Assembly: GCA_017861475.1 (NCBI GenBank)
Contig: JAGFXV010000143.1
Location: forward strand, 1-5,041
DNA: 5,041 bases
Origin: Bacillota bacterium
GTDB lineage: Bacteria; Bacillota; Syntrophomonadia; Syntrophomonadales; Syntrophomonadaceae
Reading direction: 5' to 3'
The position numbers and the translations under genes were made by a program. Shown piece after piece: positions 1 to 5,041 of this stretch. Position 1 is the first letter of the stretch, and every line of letters starts with the position of its first letter. Below the pieces are notes generated by a model that saw only the letters and a list, made by a program, of their open reading frames with translations, ran no database searches and was not told the DNA's origin.

Positions 1-752
1 AAAATGCTGGTTCTGATGCTGGAAATATGAGCACCCTGGCAGTAATGGAGGATAATCACTATATCATCAGTGGCGTCAAGGAATATGTAGTCAGCGCTAC
101 TTTGGCCGATTATCTGGTTTGCTTTGCCACCCTCGATCCCAGTCGCGCACGTTCCAAAATGATAGCCCTGATCGTCCCTGGCAATGCGCCGGGCATCCGT
201 AAAGGTCAGTTCCGCAAAACCATGGGCATTCGTTACGCACACTGTTCGGAACTGATTTTCGAAAATGTATCCGTTCCCGCTGCCAATTTACTTGGTGCGG
301 AAGGTGACGGGTACATGATCATTACCCAGGCAATCGATCGTGACAAGGTATTGACCGGTTCCATCGGGGTAGGAATAGCTCGTGCGGCCTTTGACATTGC
401 CCTGGCATACGCCAAGGAAAGGAAGCAGTTCGGACGCAGCATTTATGACAATCAGTCCATTGCCTTTGAGTTTTCCAAAATGGCTGCACAGATCGAAGCG
501 GCACGTATGGTTGTCTGGAAAGCCTGCTGGCTGATCGATAACAATGAAGATTTCACAGTTGCTGCTTCCATTGCCAAAATTGCGGGCACGACTACTGCTG
601 AGGAAGTTGTCGGCAAGGCCATGGAAATTGTAGGCGGCCGTGCCTATCTGGAAGGGCATCCTTTGGAAAAACTGTATCGTGATGTGAAGATCTTCAGCAA
701 TCTGGAAGGCACCAATCATATCCAAAACGCGATCATTTCTTCGCTGCTTTAA
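1..752 (+). CDS. Acyl-CoA dehydrogenase, 5'-truncated by window edge
   Basis: Flavoprotein of the acyl-CoA dehydrogenase family, which introduces the alpha,beta double bond into an acyl-CoA and passes electrons to an electron-transfer flavoprotein. The frame is open from base 3 and begins NAGSDAGN, the end of the family signature ExxxGSD, so the ATG at 27 is internal and about 130 N-terminal residues lie outside. About 249 residues are visible: the rest of the beta middle domain and the whole C-terminal helical domain. Family landmarks are KERKQFGR (bases 417-440 region) and LEGTNHIQ near the end, whose Glu (bases 705-707) aligns with the catalytic base of short/medium-chain enzymes. Oddities: the usual W-[IV]-T-N flavin-contact segment reads YVVS (84-95), and GGxGY reads GGRAY (633-647). 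It ends in TAA and is followed 57 bp later by glpK on the same strand. The family is certain; the substrate (short-chain, branched, aromatic or dicarboxylic acyl-CoA) cannot be told. Confidence 0.93.
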   Translation, partial: NAGSDAGNMSTLAVMEDNHYIISGVKEYVVSATLADYLVCFATLDPSRARSKMIALIVPGNAPGIRKGQFRKTMGIRYAHCSELIFENVSVPAANLLGAEGDGYMIITQAIDRDKVLTGSIGVGIARAAFDIALAYAKERKQFGRSIYDNQSIAFEFSKMAAQIEAARMVVWKACWLIDNNEDFTVAASIAKIAGTTTAEEVVGKAMEIVGGRAYLEGHPLEKLYRDVKIFSNLEGTNHIQNAIISSLL

Positions 753-757
753 AACTA

Positions 758-783
758 CCGGCCATCATCCCGCCGATGGCCGG
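758..783 (+). other. Intercistronic hairpin between acyl-CoA dehydrogenase gene and glpK
   Basis: A perfect 9-bp inverted repeat, CCGGCCATC (758-766) and GATGGCCGG (775-783), encloses an 8-base loop. It starts 5 bases after the upstream stop codon. What follows on the plus strand is CCAATTAATATAT, with no run of T, so it is not a good intrinsic terminator for plus-strand transcripts. It ends 13 bases before the glpK ribosome-binding site and does not cover it. Likely roles are mRNA stabilisation or processing between cistrons, or partial attenuation; this is inference. Confidence 0.6.
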
Positions 784-796
784 CCAATTAATATAT

Positions 797-802
797 GGGG
801 AG
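797..802 (+). promoter_or_regulatory. Ribosome-binding site of glpK (decides the start)
   Basis: GGGGAG lies 7 bases before the ATG at 810. The alternative in-frame ATG at 795 immediately abuts this site and has only AT-rich sequence and a hairpin upstream, so the 810 start is preferred. Confidence 0.8.
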
Positions 803-809
803 AAAATTT

Positions 810-2300
810 ATGGATACATATGTTTTGTCGATCGATCAAGGTACCACTGGTACAACCGTACTCTTAATCGATCATCATGGTCAAATAAAAGCACGCGTCA
901 ACCGTGAGTTCACCCAGTACTATCCGCAGCCCGGATGGGTCGAACATGATCCTCTGGAGATCCTGGAATTTACCCGGGCGCTGATACGGCTTACAATAAC
1001 CCAGGCCAACATTAGTGCCGGGCAGATCAAAGCGATCGGCATTACCAATCAACGTGAAACTACCGTGGTTTGGGACAAATATACCGGTCAACCGGTGTGC
1101 AATGCCATTGTCTGGCAATGCCGCCGTACCGCCTCGCTCTGTGAAGATATGAAAGCCGCTGGCTGGGGTGAAAAAATATCAGACCGCACAGGGCTGATCA
1201 TTGATGCATACTTTTCCGCTACCAAACTGGCCTGGATCCTGGAAAAAATCCCTGACGCCCGCCGAAAAGCCCACGACGGCCGGTTGCTGTTCGGGACCAT
1301 CGACACCTGGCTGCTGTGGAATTTAAGTGGCGGTCAGGTTCACGCTACTGATTTTTCCAATGCCTCCCGCACCATGCTTTATGATATCCACAAACTGACC
1401 TGGGATGAGGAGATTCTTGCATACCTGGATATCCCCCCGATCATGCTGCCTTCTGTTCACTCCTGCAGTGAAGTTTACGGACAGTGTCAGGCAGATCTTT
1501 TAGGCGCTGAAATACCACTGGCAGGCGTTGCCGGAGATCAGCAGGCGGCACTTTTTGGCCAGCATTGTTTTTCCCCGGGATCTGCCAAAAACACTTATGG
1601 CACCGGCTGTTTCTTATTGATGAATACCGGCCGCCAGGCTGTAAAATCCGCGCATGGTCTGGTAACAACCATTGCCTGGGGGCTTAATAATGAGATAACT
1701 TATGCACTGGAAGGCAGCGTTTTTGTTGCCGGAGCGGCAGTGCAATGGCTGCGGGACGAAATGCAGCTGATTTCCAATGCCGCCGAAAGTGAAGCTATTG
1801 CCCAATCCCTGGAAGGCAATGACGGTGTTTATATGGTGCCGGCCTTTGTTGGTTTGGGGGCGCCTTATTGGGACATGTATGCCCGTGGCACGCTGGTGGG
1901 TATTAGCCGGGGAACAGGGCGCCGCCATGTGGTCCGGGCGGTGCTGGAGTCAATCGCCTATCAAAGTTACGATATCCTTGCCGCCATGACGACTGATTCC
2001 GGCATCAGCCTCAATTCATTGAAAGTAGACGGCGGAGCCTGCAGTAATGACTTTCTGATGCAATTTCAGGCGGATATGCTGGGCGTCACGGTAGAGCGTC
2101 CCGCCATGATCGAATCGACCGCATTGGGAGCGGCTTTTCTGGCCGGCCTGGCAGTCAATTTCTGGTCAGGTACGGATGAACTGCAGCAAACCAGGAAAGT
2201 TGACCGGCTTTTCCTTCCGCAGATGGAATGCGGGCAAAGGCAGATCATGCTGGATGGATGGAAGCAGGCAGTCGCCTGTGCCCTTAAATACAAAGCATAA
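810..2300 (+). CDS. glpK: Glycerol kinase
   Basis: Cytosolic FGGY-family kinase phosphorylating glycerol with ATP to sn-glycerol-3-phosphate, for catabolism or lipid synthesis. The 496-residue product (about the usual 500) is close to E. coli GlpK throughout. The N-terminal phosphate loop is DQGTTGTT (residues 9-16). Glycerol-binding residues are present: R82-E83 in NQRET, W102 in IVWQCRR, Y134, and D243-Q244 in AGDQQAALFG, the Asp being the catalytic base; F268 follows in GTGCFLL. An FGGY signature 2 match spans about 360-380 and the ATP-binding VDGGA is at 406-410. Start: GTG/ATG alternatives were weighed, and the ATG at 810 has a GGGGAG site 7 bases upstream whereas the ATG at 795 has none. 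Odd: the segment before AGDQQ (EVYGQCQADLLGAEIP) lacks both the YHFYG histidine phosphorylated by HPr in many Firmicutes and the GxR loop that binds fructose-1,6-bisphosphate in E. coli. No glpF or glpD adjoins it here. It sits between an acyl-CoA dehydrogenase and an Ldh2-type dehydrogenase, probably in one operon. Confidence 0.97.
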   Translation: MDTYVLSIDQGTTGTTVLLIDHHGQIKARVNREFTQYYPQPGWVEHDPLEILEFTRALIRLTITQANISAGQIKAIGITNQRETTVVWDKYTGQPVCNAIVWQCRRTASLCEDMKAAGWGEKISDRTGLIIDAYFSATKLAWILEKIPDARRKAHDGRLLFGTIDTWLLWNLSGGQVHATDFSNASRTMLYDIHKLTWDEEILAYLDIPPIMLPSVHSCSEVYGQCQADLLGAEIPLAGVAGDQQAALFGQHCFSPGSAKNTYGTGCFLLMNTGRQAVKSAHGLVTTIAWGLNNEITYALEGSVFVAGAAVQWLRDEMQLISNAAESEAIAQSLEGNDGVYMVPAFVGLGAPYWDMYARGTLVGISRGTGRRHVVRAVLESIAYQSYDILAAMTTDSGISLNSLKVDGGACSNDFLMQFQADMLGVTVERPAMIESTALGAAFLAGLAVNFWSGTDELQQTRKVDRLFLPQMECGQRQIMLDGWKQAVACALKYKA

Positions 2301-2310
2301 AATTACATTT

Positions 2311-2329
2311 GCCGGCCAAGCCGGCTTTT
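2311..2329 (+). terminator. Terminator-like hairpin after glpK
   Basis: GCCGGC (2311-2316), CAA, GCCGGC (2320-2325), then TTTTA and TCCTTT. This is an all-GC 6-bp stem (or 5 bp with a 5-base loop) plus a short T run, 11 bases after the glpK stop codon. The stem is short and the T run is only four bases, so leaky termination or attenuation is more likely than a full stop. No convincing promoter is visible in the 41 bases between it and the next gene, which argues for read-through into that gene. Confidence 0.5.
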
Positions 2330-2352
2330 ATCCTTTACAGGCTGGAAACGAT

Positions 2353-2362
2353 AAGGGGGAGG
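2353..2362 (+). promoter_or_regulatory. Ribosome-binding site of the Ldh2-type dehydrogenase
   Basis: AAGGGGGAGG, a near-ideal anti-16S match, ends 8 bases before the ATG at 2371. It supports that start and suggests efficient translation. Confidence 0.85.
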
Positions 2363-2370
2363 ATTAGAAA

Positions 2371-3483
2371 ATGTACGAGGATTGTGTATTTTTGGATTTC
2401 GATTATCTGGAAAAATTCATGGTGGAAGTATTATGCGGGATGGGCGTGCCGCGGGAGGATGCAGAGATATGCGCAGATGTACTGATCACTTCGGACAAAA
2501 GAGGCATCGATTCTCATGGTATCGGTCGGTTGAAGCCCATTTATTATGACCGCATCAAGGCAGGCATCCTGGATCCCGTGACCCGGATGGAGATTGTCCG
2601 GGAGGGACCGACCACTGCCGTAATCGACGGTCACAACGGCATGGGACATGTGATCGGCAAACGTTCCATGCAAATGGCCATCGATAAAGCCAAAAAATTT
2701 GGCATGGGAATGGTTGCGGTCAGAAATTCCACCCACTATGGGATCGCCGGTTATTTTGCGCTGATGGCGGTGCAAAACGGCATGATCGGTATTACCGGCA
2801 CCAATGCCCGGCCTTCCATTGCCCCAACCTTTGGGGTGGAGAATATGCTGGGCACCAATCCCATGACTTTTGGCATTCCCACTGACGAAGAATTCCCTTT
2901 TGTCCTTGATTGTGCCACCTCCGTATCCCAGCGCGGAAAGATCGAAGTCTATGACCGGGAAGACAAGGAAATCCCTGAAGGATGGGTCATTGATAAGAGC
3001 GGACATACCCGCACCGACACCCATCAGATCTTACTTGACCTGGTCAGCGGTCAGGCGGCGCTGACGCCATTAGGAGGGATCGGAGAAGACAATGCCGGTT
3101 ACAAAGGCTACGGATACGCAACCGTAGTGGAAATACTTTCCGCTGCCCTGCAAGGGGGAGCATTCCTGAAAGCCCTGTCCGGACGGGATGCAGAAGGCAA
3201 ACTGAAGCCCTACCAACTGGGCCACTTCTTTATCGCCATAGATATAGAGGCTTTTACTGATCTGGACAGCTTTAAAAAGAGTAGCGGGGACATCCTGCGG
3301 GCATTAAGAGCATCCGAAAAAGCGCCCGGCGCAAGCCGCATTTATACCGCCGGAGAAAAAGAGCACCTAGCCGGGTTGGAACGCCAGGGCAAAGGAGTAC
3401 CTCTGAATAAGGTCCTGCAGCAGGAGATCCTGCAGATGCAGGAAGAACTCGGGCTGAAAGACTTTCATTTTTCATTTGAATAA
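2371..3483 (+). CDS. Ldh2-family malate/L-lactate (2-hydroxyacid) dehydrogenase
   Basis: Cytosolic NAD(P)-dependent oxidoreductase of the malate/lactate/ureidoglycolate/sulfolactate dehydrogenase family (Ldh2, unrelated to the classical Rossmann-fold LDH/MDH), interconverting a 2-hydroxy acid and a 2-oxo acid. The 370-residue product is slightly longer than the usual 330-360. Motifs in order: DSHGIGR (residues 47-53), NGMGH (89-93), STHYGIAGY (120-128) carrying the conserved family His122, NP (163-164), LDCATSVSQRGKI (179-191), PEGWVID (202-208), LTPLGG (231-236) and AGYKGYG (242-248). These are the family's cofactor and active-site segments and all look intact. The C-terminus (about 345-370) is a Gln/Glu/Leu-rich helix. 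The start is set by a strong AAGGGGGAGG site 8 bases upstream. It lies 70 bp after glpK, with a terminator-like hairpin in the gap. Substrate is undetermined: malate, lactate, sulfolactate, ureidoglycolate or another hydroxy acid all remain possible. Confidence 0.92.
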   Translation: MYEDCVFLDFDYLEKFMVEVLCGMGVPREDAEICADVLITSDKRGIDSHGIGRLKPIYYDRIKAGILDPVTRMEIVREGPTTAVIDGHNGMGHVIGKRSMQMAIDKAKKFGMGMVAVRNSTHYGIAGYFALMAVQNGMIGITGTNARPSIAPTFGVENMLGTNPMTFGIPTDEEFPFVLDCATSVSQRGKIEVYDREDKEIPEGWVIDKSGHTRTDTHQILLDLVSGQAALTPLGGIGEDNAGYKGYGYATVVEILSAALQGGAFLKALSGRDAEGKLKPYQLGHFFIAIDIEAFTDLDSFKKSSGDILRALRASEKAPGASRIYTAGEKEHLAGLERQGKGVPLNKVLQQEILQMQEELGLKDFHFSFE

Positions 3484-3514
3484 AATCATGGCTAAATACC
3501 TGCAGTAAAAAGTA

Positions 3515-3546
3515 AAGGGATCATCGCCAGTCGGCTGTGATCCCTT
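3515..3546. terminator. Probable bidirectional intrinsic terminator between convergent genes
   Basis: A perfect 9-bp inverted repeat, AAGGGATCA (3515-3523) and TGATCCCTT (3538-3546), with inner pairing GCC (3526-3528) to GGC (3533-3535) around an AGTC loop. On the plus strand it is followed by the T-rich CGTCTTCTATATT. On the minus strand it is followed by TTTACTTTTTA. It sits 31 bases past the dehydrogenase stop and 24 bases past the hydrolase stop, the expected place for a shared terminator. The T run is better on the minus strand. Confidence 0.8.
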
Positions 3547-3570
3547 CGTCTTCTATATTAAAACCAATAA

Positions 3571-4437
3571 CTACACGTCCACTGTTTTTCCTTCCACCTG
3601 CCGGATGATCCAACTGCGGAATGTATCCAGCACTTTGTTCCGATCAGGCGGGCGTTCATTCATGGTTTCATGATAAAGCCCGTCAAAAATAAAGAGCTGC
3701 TTATCCTGCGAGCCAGCTTTTTCCATGACCTGTCTGCTGCCCTGCGGATCGACAATCGCGTCAGCGGAACCGTGAACGATCAACAGCGGCAGAGTCAGTT
3801 CTGCTGATCTGCGCAGACATTCCTCCCCGGCCCGGGTAAACTCCATATACCAGCGAGCACTTACCAGGTCATGTACCAAGGGATCATTGCTATAATCATC
3901 GACCACCTGCTGGTCATGGGAAAGGGCGCTACTGTCTAGTCCGGTCGGCATACTCAGGCCAGGAACGAGGTTTCCCAGTAGCTTGGCCATGGTTTTTTTC
4001 CATACCGGAACTTTTACCGCCTGGATAAACCCGGCGGAGGAGAGGATCAATGCATCTATGTAACCGGGATAATCCAAGGCAAACTTACATGCAACAGTGC
4101 CTCCCATGCTGTGCCCCAGTAATATTAACGGCAATCCGGTTGTCTCTGTCCTGACCATTTGGATAAATGTTTTTAGGTCTGTGGTATAATCATCAAACGA
4201 GTTGATGTGCCCTTTTTTCCCTTCTGAACGTCCATGGCCGCGATGATCCAAAGCATAGAAGGAGATGCCGTCGTCCCGCATGCGGTTGATCAGATTGCGG
4301 TAACGCCCGCTATGTTCCCCTATTCCGTGGACAATCACTACGACCCCGCGAGGATGCTCCGCCTGCCAATTTTGATAAAAGAGCCGGGTGTTTTCAACAC
4401 CAGTAAAATAGCCGTTCTTTTCCGTGTATTCAGCCAC
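3571..4437 (-). CDS. Alpha/beta hydrolase, monoacylglycerol lipase-like
   Basis: Serine hydrolase of the Hydrolase_4 / monoglyceride lipase type, predicted to split monoacylglycerols or related small esters, including lysophospholipid-like ones. The 288-residue product carries the oxyanion-hole HGIG (37-40), the DHRGHGRSEG segment (64-73) typical of this subfamily, the nucleophile elbow GHSMGG with Ser110, Asp226 in HGSADAIVD, and His256 in LYHET, so the catalytic triad is complete. A lid/cap region spans roughly 140-200. No signal peptide or membrane segment is apparent, so it is probably cytosolic. Start: a GTG at 4437 is preferred because AAGGGGGAG lies 9 bases upstream and family homology begins here. 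A start at 4482 would add 15 unlike residues and a 41-base overlap with the permease. Only 4 bases separate it from the permease stop, so the two are very likely one transcript. Substrate is inferred from family only; lysophospholipase or a general esterase is an alternative. Confidence 0.9.
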   Translation of the reverse strand: MAEYTEKNGYFTGVENTRLFYQNWQAEHPRGVVVIVHGIGEHSGRYRNLINRMRDDGISFYALDHRGHGRSEGKKGHINSFDDYTTDLKTFIQMVRTETTGLPLILLGHSMGGTVACKFALDYPGYIDALILSSAGFIQAVKVPVWKKTMAKLLGNLVPGLSMPTGLDSSALSHDQQVVDDYSNDPLVHDLVSARWYMEFTRAGEECLRRSAELTLPLLIVHGSADAIVDPQGSRQVMEKAGSQDKQLFIFDGLYHETMNERPPDRNKVLDTFRSWIIRQVEGKTVDV

Positions 4438-4441
4438 TTGG

Positions 4442-5041
4442 TTACTCTCCCCCTTCTGATTGATTTCCGTTCTCCTCGCCAATCAACTCGGGTTCTTCAA
4501 CTTGCGTATTACTCTCCTTTATCGGAAGACAATCAGGCTTTTGCCCGTTGCTCTTCTGAGGCACCTGTCTAAGGATCTGTTTCTTTCTTTCATTATATTT
4601 CTCCAGATGGAATGGCAGGACAGATACTACGATATTATGTTTGCTGAACAAGGCATTGGCAATAAAGAGGCTGGTATTATTGTGCAACAAAGCTTCATAC
4701 CATTTGCTGACCAGAAATTGCGGAAGCAATACGGTGATCAGATCGCCCGGCCGTGACGCGTGTTCTTCTGAATCAATATACTCAACCAGGGTGCCGACAA
4801 CATCACGATAAGGAGACTGTTTAATGATCAAGGGGATTTGGGTGTTTAACATAGCCCATTTCCTTCTCAGTTTGTCAGCTTCGCCGGTATAGGTTTCTAC
4901 ATGGAAAGCTTCCACGTCTGAAGACATGCTGCGGGCATAACGCAAAGCCTTGATCACCATTCCGTTTAAACTGTCTATCGGCACGACGACATGATGCTCA
5001 CTGGGCGTATCAAGATCAATAAGTCCCAGGATATCATTGGG
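4442..5041 (-). CDS. APC-family amino-acid permease, C-terminal cytosolic part (5' end outside window)
   Basis: The frame stays open to the window edge, beginning PNDILGLIDL, so the GTG at 4984 is internal; 199 residues are visible. The visible part resembles the cytosolic C-terminal region of APC-superfamily amino-acid permeases that carry a universal-stress-protein-like domain after the membrane helices. It starts with a first beta strand and helix, HHVVVPIDSLNGMVIKALRY (16-35), then DVEAFHVE, IPLIIKQSPYRDVV (69-82), GDLITVLLPQFL (99-110), KWYEALLHNNTSLFIANAL (113-131), and ends the domain at VVSVLPFHLEKY. No transmembrane helix is in view, as expected for this end. After about residue 150 comes a roughly 50-residue charged tail rich in Lys and Gln, then in Glu, Asn and Gly (residues 181-199), probably disordered. 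Four bases downstream lies the hydrolase gene. The transported substrate cannot be inferred. The assignment rests on this accessory region alone, so a stand-alone or differently fused protein is possible. Confidence 0.75.
   Translation of the reverse strand, partial: PNDILGLIDLDTPSEHHVVVPIDSLNGMVIKALRYARSMSSDVEAFHVETYTGEADKLRRKWAMLNTQIPLIIKQSPYRDVVGTLVEYIDSEEHASRPGDLITVLLPQFLVSKWYEALLHNNTSLFIANALFSKHNIVVSVLPFHLEKYNERKKQILRQVPQKSNGQKPDCLPIKESNTQVEEPELIGEENGNQSEGGE
4447..4455 (-). promoter_or_regulatory. Ribosome-binding site of the hydrolase, inside the permease gene
   Basis: On the minus strand this reads AAGGGGGAG, 9 bases before the GTG at 4437. It lies within the last codons of the upstream permease gene, implying translational coupling, and it decides the GTG start over the longer reading. 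Confidence 0.8.

Noticed and set aside
288..725. 145-codon open frame antisense to the acyl-CoA dehydrogenase
   Set aside because: The sense strand carries the catalytic and signature motifs; the antisense product is Cys/His/Phe-rich without family resemblance.
795..809. Upstream in-frame ATG of glpK adding MGRKF
   Set aside because: No ribosome-binding site precedes it, while the next ATG at 810 has GGGGAG at ideal spacing and the protein then begins like other GlpK proteins.
826..840. Short GATC-rich run (TCGATCGATCAAG) near the glpK start
   Set aside because: It encodes the invariant SIDQG phosphate-loop residues; nothing beyond codon usage is needed to explain it.
2334..2354. Possible promoter upstream of the Ldh2-type gene (TTTACA with CGATAA)
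   Set aside because: The spacing between the two boxes is only 9 bases, far below the 16-18 needed for a housekeeping promoter.
2431..3024. Long open frame (197 codons) antisense to the Ldh2-type dehydrogenase
   Set aside because: It lies wholly opposite a gene with complete family motifs, has no recognisable protein features and no ribosome-binding site that I can see; it is a codon-bias shadow.
3413..3443. Repeated TCCTGCAG units 15 bases apart near the 3' end of the Ldh2-type gene
   Set aside because: They encode the LQQEILQMQEEL helix; the repeat is explained by recurring Leu-Gln codons and shows no copy-number array.
4460..4756. Plus-strand open frame opposite the permease, with a hydrophobic Leu/Phe-rich start suggesting a small membrane protein
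   Set aside because: The hydrophobicity comes from reading the complement of charged codons in the permease tail; the minus-strand frame is homologous to a known domain.

Overview
The window looks like ordinary chromosomal DNA from an anaerobic, low-to-mid-GC Gram-positive bacterium, most likely a clostridial or Negativicutes-type Firmicute. That assignment is an inference from very strong, G-rich Shine-Dalgarno sequences (GGGGAG, AAGGGGGAGG, AAGGGGGAG), tight gene packing, roughly balanced base composition and the gene content. No gene looks foreign by eye. There is no insertion sequence, tRNA, rRNA, CRISPR array or phage gene. No non-coding stretch exceeds about 90 bases.

Layout. The plus strand carries three co-directional genes. 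First is the C-terminal two thirds of an acyl-CoA dehydrogenase (1-752, entering from the left). Second is a complete glycerol kinase glpK (810-2300, start moved inward from an upstream ATG on ribosome-binding-site evidence). Third is a complete Ldh2-type malate/lactate dehydrogenase (2371-3483). The two gaps between them (57 and 70 bp) each hold a GC-rich hairpin built around a GCCGGC core. A hairpin at 3515-3546 closes this unit and probably also terminates the opposing one. The minus strand carries an APC-type amino-acid permease (4442-5041, only its cytosolic C-terminal part in view). Four bases after it comes a monoacylglycerol-lipase-like alpha/beta hydrolase (3571-4437), so these two are almost certainly co-transcribed and converge on the plus-strand unit.

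How the genes may work together. Glycerol kinase makes glycerol-3-phosphate, the acyl-CoA dehydrogenase oxidises an acyl-CoA thioester, the Ldh2 enzyme interconverts a 2-hydroxy acid and a 2-oxo acid with NAD(P), and the hydrolase could release glycerol and fatty acid from monoglycerides. A local theme of lipid, glycerol and organic-acid catabolism is plausible, but it is inferred from neighbourhood only and no substrate can be read from the sequence.

I found no convincing new biological system. The points most worth a second look are a glycerol kinase that appears to lack both known allosteric/phosphorylation control motifs, the unusual acyl-CoA dehydrogenase/glpK/ldh gene order with matching intercistronic hairpins, and changes in the acyl-CoA dehydrogenase's conserved flavin-contact and GGxGY motifs.
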